This document shows, one piece after another, positions 20,065 through 29,168 of a DNA stretch of 64,000 nucleotides. Source of the stretch: Hydrogenophilales bacterium (lineage in GTDB: Bacteria; Pseudomonadota; Gammaproteobacteria; Burkholderiales; Thiobacillaceae); NCBI GenBank assembly GCA_024636675.1, contig JAGXGM010000067.1:1-64000 (forward strand), given 5' to 3'. The notes beneath the pieces were generated by a model. It had not been told where the DNA came from. It searched no databases and saw nothing but the letters and a program-made list of their open reading frames with translations. Every line of letters begins with the position of its first letter. The first letter of the stretch is position 1. The translations under genes and the position numbers were made by a program.

Positions 20065-20912
20065 ATACCCAACAGGGCACACGATTACGCTTCACCAAAA
20101 TGCACGGTCTCGGCAACGACTTCGTCGTGTTCGACGGCATCAGCCAGACCGTCGCGCTCACCCCCGAGCAGTGCCGCCGCATTGCCGACCGCCACTTCGG
20201 CGTCGGCTGCGACCAGATCCTGCTGGTCGAGGCGCCCACGCGTGCCGACGTCGACTTCCGCTACCGCATCTTCAATGCCGACGGCAGCGAGGTGGAGCAG
20301 TGCGGCAACGGCGCCCGCTGCTTCGTACGCTTCGTGCACGACCGTGGCCTCACCGACAAGACTGCGATCCGCGTGGAAACCGCCGCCAGCGTGATCGAAC
20401 CGCACCTGCTCGACAACGGCCTGGTGCGGGTGAACATGGGAGTGCCGCGCTTTGCGCCGGCCGAAATCCCATTCGCCGCTGAAACCGAGGCACTGACCTA
20501 TCCGCTCAAAATCGGACAGCACGTGCTTGAAATCGCAGTGCTGTCGATGGGCAATCCGCACGCGGTGCTGCGGGTGAACGACCTCGACAGCGCGCCGGTG
20601 GACATCCTCGGCGCCGCCATCGAGTCGAATTCACGCTTCCCGCAACGGGTCAACGCCGGCTTCATGCAGGTGCTCACCCCGCACGACATCCGTCTGCGCG
20701 TGTACGAACGCGGCGTTGGCGAGACCCTGGCCTGCGGCACCGGCGCCTGCGCCGCTGCGGTCGCCGGCATCCGCCAGGGATGGCTCGCCAGCCCGGTCAG
20801 CGTGCACACGCGCGGCGGCGACCTCGTCATTGAGTGGACAGGCAAGGACCAGCCGGTTTACATGACCGGGCCTGCCGAAACCGTATTTGAAGGAGAACTT
20901 GAGCTCATATGA
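20061..20912 (+). CDS. dapF: Diaminopimelate epimerase
   Basis: A 283-residue cofactor-independent epimerase that converts LL- to meso-diaminopimelate for lysine and peptidoglycan. The two catalytic cysteines are visible as C81 in CGNGARC and C225 in ACGTGAC. The opening [16 protein letters not shown] is diagnostic. It overlaps both neighbours by four bases. A dapF-DUF484-xerC order is common in proteobacteria, which supports the assignment of the next two genes. Confidence 0.97.
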   Translation: MNTQQGTRLRFTKMHGLGNDFVVFDGISQTVALTPEQCRRIADRHFGVGCDQILLVEAPTRADVDFRYRIFNADGSEVEQCGNGARCFVRFVHDRGLTDKTAIRVETAASVIEPHLLDNGLVRVNMGVPRFAPAEIPFAAETEALTYPLKIGQHVLEIAVLSMGNPHAVLRVNDLDSAPVDILGAAIESNSRFPQRVNAGFMQVLTPHDIRLRVYERGVGETLACGTGACAAAVAGIRQGWLASPVSVHTRGGDLVIEWTGKDQPVYMTGPAETVFEGELELI

Positions 20913-21583
20913 ACACCCACAGCGACATGCAGCCCGAACACATCGCCGAATTTCTGATGCGGCATCCCAATTTCTTCAACGACTTCCCCACCCTGCTGGC
21001 GGAGCTGCACATCCCGCATCCGCATGGCACCCATGCGGTGTCGATGAGCGAGCGCCAGTTGATCGCGATGCGCGACAAAGTGCGGATGCTGGAAAACAAG
21101 CTGGCCGAGCTGATCCAGTTCGGCGAGGAGAACGACGGCATCTCGGAAAAACTGCACGCGCTGACGCTGGCGCTGCTGGCTGCCCGCACCCCGCTGGACC
21201 TCGTCGCGGCGCTGGTGCTCCATCTGCGCGAAGGCTTTGCGGTGCCGCACCATGCGCTGCGGGTCTGGAGCCTGCCGGCAGACACCACTCCCGGCCTGAC
21301 CGATCCTGTAGCGCCGGCCGTGCGCGACAGCGTGGCCGCGATGGCGCTGCCGGTGTGCGGCGCACTGGCGGTAAATGAGGCCGACGACTGGTTCGGCGAA
21401 GTGTCGCCGCACCTGCGCGCGTTTGCCTGCATACCCCTGCGCCCCGCGCCCGCCGCCGCGCCGATCGGCCTGCTGGTGCTGGCGTCGGAGGAGGACAAGC
21501 GCTTCTACCCCGGCATGGGCACGCTGTATCTGGAACGGCTGGGCCAGCTGATCGGCGCCGCGCTGGCGCGGATGCAAACCTGA
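20909..21583 (+). CDS. DUF484-family protein
   Basis: A 224-residue protein of the family that regularly lies between dapF and xerC. The N-terminal signature is [19 protein letters not shown], followed by [20 protein letters not shown], a short coiled coil. The C-terminal half is GAF-like. No function is established for the family. The start overlaps dapF (ATGA) and the stop lies 20 bases before xerC. Confidence 0.93.
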   Translation: MNTHSDMQPEHIAEFLMRHPNFFNDFPTLLAELHIPHPHGTHAVSMSERQLIAMRDKVRMLENKLAELIQFGEENDGISEKLHALTLALLAARTPLDLVAALVLHLREGFAVPHHALRVWSLPADTTPGLTDPVAPAVRDSVAAMALPVCGALAVNEADDWFGEVSPHLRAFACIPLRPAPAAAPIGLLVLASEEDKRFYPGMGTLYLERLGQLIGAALARMQT

Positions 21584-21603
21584 AATCTCGCCCGCAAGGT
21601 TTT

Positions 21604-22518
21604 GTGAACGCAATCGAACAATACCTGCAACACCTTGCCGCCGAACGGAGGCTGTCGCCGCATACGGTCGCTGCCTACCAGCGCGATCTGGCCAGGCTCT
21701 CCGAAATGGCCGCCGGCAAACCGTTGGCCGAACTGACCGTCACCGATGTCCGCAGCGCCATCGTCAAGCTGCGCAGCCAGAGTCTGGCGGCCGCCAGCGT
21801 GGCGCGGCAGCTGTCGAGCTGGCGCGGGTTCTATACCTTTGCCTGCCGCCGCCTCGGCTATGCGAGCAACCCCTGCCTCGGTCTGCGCCCACCCAAGGCG
21901 GCCAGGGCGCTGCCGGACATCCTGTCGCCCGACACCTGCAGCCAGCTGCTCGGCGGCCGCGCCGATGACGGCGACCCGCTGGCCGCGCGGGACCGCGCCA
22001 TGTTCGAACTGTTTTATTCGTCCGGCCTGCGCCTGTCCGAGCTCACCGGACTCGATCTCGACGATGTCAACCTGCAATCGGGCGAAGCGCAGGTCACCGG
22101 CAAGGGCCGCAAAACCCGCATCGTGCCGGTGGGGCGGCAAGCGCTCGCCGCCCTTGCCATCTGGCTGCCGCTGCGGCTGCGGCTTATGTCCTGCGGGGAC
22201 GGTATCCCCGGGGAGGTGCGCGTCAACCCCGCCGCGCTGTTCATCAGCCAGCGCGGCACCCGCCTCACGCAGCGCAGCGTGCAGCTGCGACTCAACCGCT
22301 GGGCGCTGCAGGCGGGGCTCGGTCAGCACGTGCATCCGCACATGCTGCGCCACGCCTTTGCCACCCATGTGCTGCAGTCGTCCGGCGACCTGCGCGCGGT
22401 GCAGGAAATGCTCGGCCACGCCAGTATCAGCACCACTCAGGTCTACACTCACCTCGACTGGCAGCATCTCGCCAAGGTCTACGACCAGGCGCATCCGCGC
22501 GCGCGCAAGAAAGGCTGA
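21604..22518 (+). CDS. xerC: Tyrosine recombinase XerC
   Basis: A 304-residue site-specific recombinase that, with XerD, resolves chromosome dimers at dif. The N-terminal core-binding domain (LAAERRLSPHTVAAYQRDL) is complete. The catalytic set is present: R143, K167, H246, R249, H272 and the nucleophile Y281 (in TTQVYTH). The start codon is GTG. No dif-like site was recognised in the window. It is chromosomal housekeeping Xer rather than an integrase, judging from the dapF-DUF484-xerC context and complete core-binding domain. Confidence 0.95.
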   Translation: MNAIEQYLQHLAAERRLSPHTVAAYQRDLARLSEMAAGKPLAELTVTDVRSAIVKLRSQSLAAASVARQLSSWRGFYTFACRRLGYASNPCLGLRPPKAARALPDILSPDTCSQLLGGRADDGDPLAARDRAMFELFYSSGLRLSELTGLDLDDVNLQSGEAQVTGKGRKTRIVPVGRQALAALAIWLPLRLRLMSCGDGIPGEVRVNPAALFISQRGTRLTQRSVQLRLNRWALQAGLGQHVHPHMLRHAFATHVLQSSGDLRAVQEMLGHASISTTQVYTHLDWQHLAKVYDQAHPRARKKG

Positions 22519-22536
22519 CCCCCCGTCCGCTGTGGG

Positions 22537-22564
22537 CAATCGCCCGGCCGGAGGCGATTGTTTT
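22537..22564 (+). terminator. Intrinsic terminator after xerC
   Basis: CAATCGCC and GGCGATTG form an 8-bp stem with an 8-base loop, followed by TTTT. It ends the long acyltransferase-dapF-xerC transcript. Confidence 0.8.
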
Positions 22565-22606
22565 ACCTCAGCTTCAGAAACGGCATCTGCCGCCGATTCA
22601 CAGCGT

Positions 22607-25423
22607 ATGCCCATTCTTCCCCCTTCCCTGCCCCCCACGCTTATTCAACGCCTGCGGCTGGCCCATCTCAGCACACAAAGTCGCATCATGGGCATGCTCC
22701 TGCTCACCCTGATCGCGGTGTTTGTCCTGGCCGGGCAGCAGGCGTTGCAAATCGCCCGTCAGGACGCCGACGCCGCATTGCGCATTCAGGCATCGGCGCA
22801 GCTTGCGATGCTGTTGCAGGCGGTGGCCGACTCGGCGATCACGAGCGATTACATTGCCTTGCAGGCGCATCTGAAAACCCCGATCGCCCAGAACAACGTG
22901 CGCTACGTGGAATACACCGCGCCCAATGGTGATGTCCTGCGCGAGGAGGCGCCCGCGCACCGTGCCGGCCGTCCTGGCTGGTTTGCCGCGCTGGCCGACC
23001 TGTCGATTCCGGTCATGCAGACTCCACTCGTCATTGGCGGCACCGCGTATGGCAGTCTGACGATCCAGCCATCCGCCCATGCCTATGAAGAGTTTCTCTG
23101 GCATCTCGGCACCCGCCTGTTCATGCTGCTCGCCGCCGCCTTCGCTCTGCTCGGCTGGCTGACGCACATTCTCCTTAAAATCAACCTGCAGGACCTCACC
23201 CGGCTGCGCGCCACCGCGCGCCGGATCGAAGCCGGGGATTACAGCGCGCGCATTCCCATTCGCACCAGCAGCCCGCCCGAGCTGCAGCAAACCATGCGCG
23301 CTTTCAACCATATGAGCTCGGCCCTGGAGCATGTGCTCACCGATCTCAACGAGCAGCAGAAAGCGCTCGACAGCACGGCCGGCGTGTCTGAATCCGATAT
23401 TGCCGGCAACATCACTTTCGCCAACGACCTGTTCTGCAAGATCAGCGGCTATACGCGCGAGGAACTCATCGGGCAGAAACACCGCATCGTCAATTCGGGC
23501 GGGCACGATGCCGCGTTTTTCAACGATCTGTGGACGACTATCTCGAGCGGGCGAACCTGGCGCGGTGAAATCTGCAATCGCGCCAAGGACGGCCAGCTGT
23601 TCTGGATGGCCACGACCATCATCCCGATCAAGGGCGACGACGGCCTGCCGCAAAAATACCTGTCGATCCGCTTCGATATCACCCAGCGCAAGCTGGATGA
23701 AGTTGCACTCAGCAACGAGAAGGCGCGCTGGCAGGTCACGCTGCAGTCGATCAACGATGCCGTCATCGTCACCAGCCCGAGCAATCAGGTGACCTATCTC
23801 AACCCGGCTGCTGAAAGCCTGCTCGGCATCGCCCTCGAAGATGCCGTGCTGAGTCCGCTAAATGCGGTGATGCAACTCGACCAGCGCGGCGATGGCGACG
23901 CGCCGGCCTGTTTCCTGCCGTCGGCTTCCGCGCTGCACGGCCTGACTGGCTCCGCCCAGCTGCATACCCGGTCCGGCCAGCACCTGGCCATCAGCTACAG
24001 CTGCGCGCCGCTCAGCGGCGATGGGGGTCTCGGCACCATCTATGTGCTGCGCGACGAAACCGAGAAAAAACAGTTGCTCGACAGTCTGCGCGAAATGGCT
24101 TTCCACGATCCCCTGACCAGGCTGCCGAACCGCCGCGCAGTGGAGAGCCGTCTGGAGCGCGCCCTGCGTACCGCGCGCGATCAGGCGCAACAGCATGCGT
24201 TCTGCTACATCGATCTTGACCAGTTCAAGCTGGTGAACGATACCTGTGGCCATTCGGTGGGCGACGCCCTGCTGGTCGACATCGCGCAGACGATGAAGGA
24301 AGCCCTGTCCAGTCACGCCTATCTGGGCCGTCTGGGCGGCGACGAGTTCGGCCTCATCCTGTTCGACACCCAACCCGCCGAAGCCATCCAGGCCTGCCGG
24401 CAACTGGTACAGCGCATTCGCGATTTCCGTTTCGAATACAAGGGGCGCCGCTTCACGCTCGGCGCCTGTGCCGGGATCGCCCCCATTGCCCAGATGCCGA
24501 CCACTGCAGGAGAACTCATGGTGCAGGCCGACATGGCATGCTATCGCGCCAAATCGGAAGGCAGCGGACGGGTCATGCTGTACGAGGCGGACGAGATCGG
24601 GTTCCGCCGCCTGGAAGCAGAAATGGGCTGGGCGGCAGACTTCGCCCGGGCACTCGAAACCAATCAGTTTCTACCCTATCGCCAGTTGATCCAGCCGACG
24701 TCACTCAGCGGCCAGCCGCATTACGAAGTGCTGATCCGCTGGCAGCGCAATGGCGTGGTCGAGGGGCCGGCCAAGCTGTTGCCCGCGCTGGAACGTTACG
24801 GCCAGGCGCCCATTCTCGACCGCTGGATGGTGGAAGCGGTGGTGTCCTATCTGGCGGCCCAGTCTGACGACACGGCGGTGTACTTCATCAACCTGTCGGG
24901 CAAGACCGTCGCTGACGAAGCTTTCCTCGGCACCGTCTGCCACCTGCTTGACCACTATGGCGTAGCGGGTGAGCGTCTGGGATTCGAGGTCACCGAAACT
25001 GCCGCGGTGGTCAATCTGGACGATGCCCAGCGCCTGATTCAGGGGCTGCGCCAGCGCGGCTGCCAGTTTGCGCTGGATGACTTCGGGCGTGACGCCTCGT
25101 CGTTTTTCTACCTCAAGCACCTGCCGGCCGACTTCCTCAAGATCGACGGCGCCTTCGTGCGCGGCATGCTGGACGATCGCCGCGACCAGGCCATCGTGCG
25201 CTCAATTGCGCAGCTGGCGCGTGACTTCGGCATGCATTCGGTGGCCGAGCAGGTGGAGGATGCCGAAATGGCGGCACTGCTGCGCGACATCGGGGTGGAC
25301 TACCTGCAGGGCTATCACATCCATCGTCCGGAGAGTTTTCCGAACTGGCAACCGATAAGCAACATGCAGGCGGCCGCGCACGTGCTCACCCCGCGTGCGC
25401 CCCATCTGGCGCTGGTCAAATAA
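22607..25423 (+). CDS. Membrane PAS-GGDEF-EAL cyclic-di-GMP protein
   Basis: A 938-residue sensor. One membrane helix is at about 24-44 and a second near 165-190, enclosing a periplasmic sensor segment of about 120 residues. A HAMP-like linker follows (RATARRIEAGDYSARIPI). Then come two PAS domains (first around ANDLFCKISGYTREELIGQ, second around NDAVIVTSPSNQVTYLNPAA). The GGDEF motif at 577-581 is intact. In the EAL domain, EVLIR replaces EALxR at 707, DDFG is at 824-827, and AEQVE and YLQGYHIHRP are present. Both activities look possible. The ATG at 22607 was chosen because it starts just before the first helix. Confidence 0.92.
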   Translation: MPILPPSLPPTLIQRLRLAHLSTQSRIMGMLLLTLIAVFVLAGQQALQIARQDADAALRIQASAQLAMLLQAVADSAITSDYIALQAHLKTPIAQNNVRYVEYTAPNGDVLREEAPAHRAGRPGWFAALADLSIPVMQTPLVIGGTAYGSLTIQPSAHAYEEFLWHLGTRLFMLLAAAFALLGWLTHILLKINLQDLTRLRATARRIEAGDYSARIPIRTSSPPELQQTMRAFNHMSSALEHVLTDLNEQQKALDSTAGVSESDIAGNITFANDLFCKISGYTREELIGQKHRIVNSGGHDAAFFNDLWTTISSGRTWRGEICNRAKDGQLFWMATTIIPIKGDDGLPQKYLSIRFDITQRKLDEVALSNEKARWQVTLQSINDAVIVTSPSNQVTYLNPAAESLLGIALEDAVLSPLNAVMQLDQRGDGDAPACFLPSASALHGLTGSAQLHTRSGQHLAISYSCAPLSGDGGLGTIYVLRDETEKKQLLDSLREMAFHDPLTRLPNRRAVESRLERALRTARDQAQQHAFCYIDLDQFKLVNDTCGHSVGDALLVDIAQTMKEALSSHAYLGRLGGDEFGLILFDTQPAEAIQACRQLVQRIRDFRFEYKGRRFTLGACAGIAPIAQMPTTAGELMVQADMACYRAKSEGSGRVMLYEADEIGFRRLEAEMGWAADFARALETNQFLPYRQLIQPTSLSGQPHYEVLIRWQRNGVVEGPAKLLPALERYGQAPILDRWMVEAVVSYLAAQSDDTAVYFINLSGKTVADEAFLGTVCHLLDHYGVAGERLGFEVTETAAVVNLDDAQRLIQGLRQRGCQFALDDFGRDASSFFYLKHLPADFLKIDGAFVRGMLDDRRDQAIVRSIAQLARDFGMHSVAEQVEDAEMAALLRDIGVDYLQGYHIHRPESFPNWQPISNMQAAAHVLTPRAPHLALVK

Positions 25424-25426
25424 GCG

Positions 25427-26236
25427 TCAGACAATCACCGTGCCGGAAACCCCTTCCGCCGGTGCCGGATAGCGCATATTCAACCCTTCCAGCGCATCGA
25501 TCAGCAGGCGGGAAATCATCAGGTTGCGTGCCAGCTTGCTGTTGGCAGGGATGACATGCCAGGGCGCATGCGCCGTGCTGGTGGCCGACAGTGCAGCTTC
25601 GTATGCCGTCATGTAATCGGTCCACTGCTCGCGCACGGAAATATCTTCCGGATGGAATTTCCATTGCTTTTCCGGATCGTCCCGGCGCGCTTCCAGGCGC
25701 TTCTTCTGCTCGTCCTTCGAGATATTCAGATAGAACTTGAGGATGGTAGTGCCCGTTTCTGACAGCATGCGTTCGAAGTCGTTGATCTGGCGGTAGCGGC
25801 GCGTGCATTCGGCGGTGTCGATCCAGCCGTTGACGCGGGTGATCAGCACATCTTCGTAGTGCGAGCGGTTGAAGATCGCGATTTCACCCTTGCCCGGCAC
25901 ATGGTGATGCACCCGCCACAGGTAGTCCCGCGCCAGCTCGTGCGGCGTCGGCGCCTTGAAGCCCGCCACCCGCACCCCCAGCGGGTCGACGCCCTGAAAC
26001 ACGTGGCGGATGGTGGAGTCCTTGCCGGCAGTGTCCATCGCCTGCAATACGACCAGCAATTTGTTCTTGCCTTCGGCGTACAGCAGTTCCTGCAGGGTTT
26101 CCAGCCGCGCGCGATATTCGTCCAGGCGTTCGCGCGCATCGGATTTGGACTTGCCGATGATCTTGATATCGTCGGCGTCCCAGTCGTCCAGTCTGACCGG
26201 GGTGCCAGGAAGGATGCGGGTGTCGGCAGGCTTCAT
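25427..26236 (-). CDS. ppk2: Polyphosphate kinase 2 (PPK2)
   Basis: A 269-residue PPK2-family phosphotransferase that moves phosphate between polyphosphate and nucleotides. VVLQAMDTAGKDSTIRHVF holds the Walker A-like GKDS, and FNRSHYEDVL the Walker B region with RSHYED. The fused MDTAGKD and GVRVAGFKAPT segments suggest class I or III (AMP/ADP phosphorylating). The start was set at ATG 26236 because it overlaps the upstream gene's stop (ATGA), in preference to a codon 11 residues earlier. It is convergent with the GGDEF-EAL gene, the stops being only four bases apart. Confidence 0.93.
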   Translation of the reverse strand: MKPADTRILPGTPVRLDDWDADDIKIIGKSKSDARERLDEYRARLETLQELLYAEGKNKLLVVLQAMDTAGKDSTIRHVFQGVDPLGVRVAGFKAPTPHELARDYLWRVHHHVPGKGEIAIFNRSHYEDVLITRVNGWIDTAECTRRYRQINDFERMLSETGTTILKFYLNISKDEQKKRLEARRDDPEKQWKFHPEDISVREQWTDYMTAYEAALSATSTAHAPWHVIPANSKLARNLMISRLLIDALEGLNMRYPAPAEGVSGTVIV

Positions 26237-26781
26237 CTGCGCGCGCCCGGCGGGATCAGCCGCATCCACTCGCCCAGTGCCGACTGGATTTCAGCCAGCG
26301 TGAGATGGCGCATCAGCGGCCGGTTGCCCGGTGCCATCTGGTTCCAGGCGCAGGTCATGCCACGAAGATCGGCTTGCGCGGCATCGCGCAGCCGGAATTC
26401 GGTGATGTAATAAAGAAAAGTGGGGCCGTCATCGCCGACATGCGCAAACCCGGTAAACGGCGACGGCGCTGCGGCAATGTGGCTCACACTGCGCGTCACC
26501 CGCAGCACTTCGAAGCGCCCGGGCTGCAGTGTCTGCGGCCTGTCGCTCACCGTGTTCAACTCCACCACGCAGAATGGATCGTGCTCCTGCACGCTGTTGC
26601 GCGGCACGATCCGGCCATATTGCAGGCGCACCGTGGCAGCGCCCGGCTCGATCGTCAGCGGCCGGTTGAGCTGCGCCGTCCAGCCCGATGGATAGACGTA
26701 ACGGGGCGACGCCGGATCCGGTGACCCCAGCCCCGCACACCCGCCCAGCAGCAATACCAGTCCGATTCCGATGCTTTTCAT
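26233..26781 (-). CDS. Putative lipoprotein
   Basis: A 182-residue protein with a lipoprotein signal (MKSIGIGLVLLLGGC), the cysteine being residue 15. The mature part is rich in beta-prone segments (LTIEPGAATVRLQYGRIV, HDPFCVVELNTVSD) and contains two further cysteines. I do not recognise the family. The ATG at 26781 was chosen over an upstream TTG because it starts the signal directly. It is translationally coupled to ppk2, but the functional link is unknown. Confidence 0.8.
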   Translation of the reverse strand: MKSIGIGLVLLLGGCAGLGSPDPASPRYVYPSGWTAQLNRPLTIEPGAATVRLQYGRIVPRNSVQEHDPFCVVELNTVSDRPQTLQPGRFEVLRVTRSVSHIAAAPSPFTGFAHVGDDGPTFLYYITEFRLRDAAQADLRGMTCAWNQMAPGNRPLMRHLTLAEIQSALGEWMRLIPPGARR

Positions 26782-27067
26782 CGCGTCACCCCGCAAAAAT
26801 GTGTGGACTCAATCATGACCTGAAGGCGAAGCCGAATGAACAAAAGTCGTATCCAGTTTGAAATTATGGGCCAATCGGCGGCGGATGACACACCGCATCC
26901 GCCTGCATCCGCCAAATGACCAATTCCGTGGTGCGCCCGTCATGCCTTGGCGTATCGGCTCCAGGTCCGGACTTGCGCCTTTGACGCATGACGTTCAGAC
27001 TGCGCACCTTCGCGCCGGCACACCCGGGCGGTGAATTTGCCCTTATTTCGACTCATGGAGCGTCTCG

Positions 27068-27487
27068 ATGCCCGCCACAACCAAACCCCTCACCGAAGCC
27101 GCGCTGCTGAAAATGCCGGCTGCCGCCTACATGAATGCGGACCAGTTGGCATTCTTTCGCAGCCGCCTCGAAGCCATGCGTGACGAGCTGCTCAGCAATG
27201 CCGCCAACACCGGTGAGCATCTGAAGGAAAACGAAAACTTCGCCGACCCCAACGACCGCGCCTCGATGGAAGAAGAGCACATGCTGGAACAGCGCGTGCG
27301 CGACCGCGAACGCAAGCAGCTGAAAAAAATCAATTCCGCCCTGAAGCGGATCGAAAGCGGCGAATACGGGTGGTGCGAAGAAACCGGCGACCCCATCGGC
27401 CTGCCGCGCCTGCTGGCGCGCCCCACTGCCGAATACTCGATCGAAGCACAGGAACGGCACGAGATGCAGGAAAAGCTGCGCGCCTGA
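27068..27487 (+). CDS. dksA: DksA-type transcription factor with degenerate zinc site
   Basis: A 139-residue DksA homologue, which binds the RNA polymerase secondary channel and works with ppGpp. The coiled-coil hairpin carries the tip motif ADPNDRAS (DxxDxA). In place of the four-cysteine zinc finger only C103 remains (WCEETG); the other three positions are T, S and A (YSIEAQE). Comparable cysteine-poor DksA forms occur in many betaproteobacteria and in DksA2-type proteins that function without zinc. It precedes a COG0523 GTPase and metal-uptake genes, consistent with a zinc-sparing role, though it could equally be the organism's main DksA. Confidence 0.93.
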   Translation: MPATTKPLTEAALLKMPAAAYMNADQLAFFRSRLEAMRDELLSNAANTGEHLKENENFADPNDRASMEEEHMLEQRVRDRERKQLKKINSALKRIESGEYGWCEETGDPIGLPRLLARPTAEYSIEAQERHEMQEKLRA

Positions 27488-27521
27488 TATTGCACCCCTG
27501 ATATTTGAAGAAGTGCCCGGG

Positions 27522-28565
27522 ATGGATGCGCCACTTCCCATCACCCTGCTCACCGGCTTTCTGGGCAGCGGCAAGACCACCGTACTGAATCATTTGGTGC
27601 GCACCCTTCCGCGCACCGCCATCCTGATGAACGAATTCGGCGAAATCGCGCTCGACCATCAGCTGCTGCAGAAGATGGACGGCCCGCTGGCGCTGCTCTC
27701 CGGCGGCTGCGTGTGCTGCACGATATCCGGCAGTCTGTCGCCGACGCTGAAAAATCTGTGGATGGCGCGACAGAAAGGCGATATTCCGGCATTCGAGCGC
27801 GTCATCATCGAAACGACCGGCATCGCCGACCCGGCGCCAGTGCTCGACAACCTCCTGCACGACAACTGGGTGCGTGCGCGCTTCCGCCTGGACGGCGTGG
27901 TGACCACGGTTGATGCGCTGTTCGGCATGGGCCAACTGGACGAACATTTCGAAGCGGTAAAGCAGGTAGCGGTGGCCGACCGCCTGCTCTTGACCAAGAC
28001 CGACCTCGCCCCCGCCGAAACGGTGGCCGCGCTGCGCGAACGGCTGGCAAGGCTCAATCCGGCTGCCGACGTCGTGACCGTGACGCACGGCGAACTCGAT
28101 CCCGGGGCGATCCAGAACCTGGGGCTGTGGAACGCCGAAACCCGATCGCCCGAAGTGGCGCGCTGGCTGAAGCCGCAGCGCTACCTGCCCGCTGCGGCCG
28201 GCAAGCTCGGCGGCAAGCCCGCTGCAGCATTGCACGATGCGCGGATCCAGGCCTTCTCGGTGGTGCTCGATGCCCCGCTCGACCGCTACGGCCTGCAGTC
28301 GGCGCTGTCCATGCTCACCTCGTTTCGCGCCGAAAACCTGCTGCGCTTCAAGGCGATGGTGAACCTGCAGGGCGAGACGCAGCCGGTGGTGCTGCACGGC
28401 GTGCAGCACGTGCTGTATCCGGAAGTGACACTCGACGCCTGGCCGGACGACGACCACCGCAGCCGCTTCGTCTTCATCGTGCGCGACCTCGAGCCCGCGT
28501 TCGTAGCCAGGCTGCTGGCCGATTTTTCCGGTGCCGCCCACAGCCCGGCCGGAGCGGCGCCATGA
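27522..28565 (+). CDS. CobW/COG0523-family GTPase, putative zinc chaperone
   Basis: A 347-residue G3E GTPase. Walker A is [10 protein letters not shown] at about 9-18. The metal-binding CxCC motif is GGC63VC65C66. E...[10 protein letters not shown] and LLLTKTDLA are the other GTPase motifs. A CobW C-terminal domain covers about 235-330. Members with this context are usually zinc metallochaperones of the ZNG1 type, induced by zinc starvation. It is preceded by dksA and followed within 3.7 kb by an ABC metal importer. The ATG at 27522 is preferred over GTG 27513 because of spacing from GAAGAAG. The stop overlaps yidD (ATGA). Confidence 0.9.
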   Translation: MDAPLPITLLTGFLGSGKTTVLNHLVRTLPRTAILMNEFGEIALDHQLLQKMDGPLALLSGGCVCCTISGSLSPTLKNLWMARQKGDIPAFERVIIETTGIADPAPVLDNLLHDNWVRARFRLDGVVTTVDALFGMGQLDEHFEAVKQVAVADRLLLTKTDLAPAETVAALRERLARLNPAADVVTVTHGELDPGAIQNLGLWNAETRSPEVARWLKPQRYLPAAAGKLGGKPAAALHDARIQAFSVVLDAPLDRYGLQSALSMLTSFRAENLLRFKAMVNLQGETQPVVLHGVQHVLYPEVTLDAWPDDDHRSRFVFIVRDLEPAFVARLLADFSGAAHSPAGAAP

Positions 28566-28798
28566 ACCTGGCGCAAAAGCTGCTCGTCCGGCTGATTCGT
28601 GTGTATCAGCTGGCGCTTTCGCCCTGGCTGGGCCGGCAGTGCCGCTACCTGCCAACCTGCTCGGAATACGGCAAGGAAGCGATCGAAAAGCACGGCGCAC
28701 TCAAGGGCAGCTGGCTTGCCGCCAAGCGCATCGGCCGCTGCCGCCCGGGGTGCGACCACGGCTACGACCCGGTACCGCCGGTCAAGCCCCGCGAGTAA
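28562..28798 (+). CDS. yidD: YidD, membrane protein insertion efficiency factor
   Basis: A 78-residue Yid[36 protein letters not shown] contains the family's conserved cysteines and the CSEYxxEAI core, and [14 protein letters not shown] closes it. The family assists YidC-dependent insertion and normally lies between rnpA and yidC. Here it overlaps the COG0523 GTPase by four bases, so it is either a relocated or an additional copy. Confidence 0.92.
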   Translation: MNLAQKLLVRLIRVYQLALSPWLGRQCRYLPTCSEYGKEAIEKHGALKGSWLAAKRIGRCRPGCDHGYDPVPPVKPRE

Positions 28799-28799
28799 A

Positions 28800-29099
28800 A
28801 TGCGCCCGATGTTCCCGCGCCATATACTCGCCTGGCTGTTTGCGCTGATCCTGCTGTTCGGTCAGGCGACAGCGTTCGCGCACGCGGTCAGCCATCTGGA
28901 TATGCACGATGGCGCGCTGCCCGACAAGGTCTGCGAAGTCTGCGTCGCCCAGGCCAACCTCGGCAGCGCCGCGCCGGCAACCGTGTTCAGCCTGCCCATC
29001 GAAACCGCCGGCAACGCCGAGTTGCCGGCGGCGGCGCTGCCGCTCGTCCCCGCCTGCTTCAAGCATGCGCAAGCCCGCGCCCCGCCTGCTGCCATCTGA
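28800..29099 (+). CDS. Small exported CxxC/histidine protein
   Basis: A 99-residue protein with an N-terminal signal or anchor (HILAWLFALILLFGQATAFA), then HAVSHLDMHD and CEVCVAQANLGS. The histidine cluster plus CxxC looks like a metal site, as in DUF2946-like small proteins. The ATG at 28800 follows the yidD stop within four bases. It lies just before an outer-membrane barrel and zinc-type ABC genes, so a metal-handling role is inferred from context and the visible residues only. Confidence 0.72.
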   Translation: MRPMFPRHILAWLFALILLFGQATAFAHAVSHLDMHDGALPDKVCEVCVAQANLGSAAPATVFSLPIETAGNAELPAAALPLVPACFKHAQARAPPAAI

Positions 29100-29168
29100 A
29101 ATCCGGACCTGACGGTCGAGGCCCCGCTGGCCTGCCGACCGCGTTCTCATTTTTGATGGAGCTCAACC

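Noticed and set aside
21604-22518. Integrase of a mobile element
   Set aside because: Full XerC with dapF-DUF484 context; it is housekeeping recombinase, not an element integrase.
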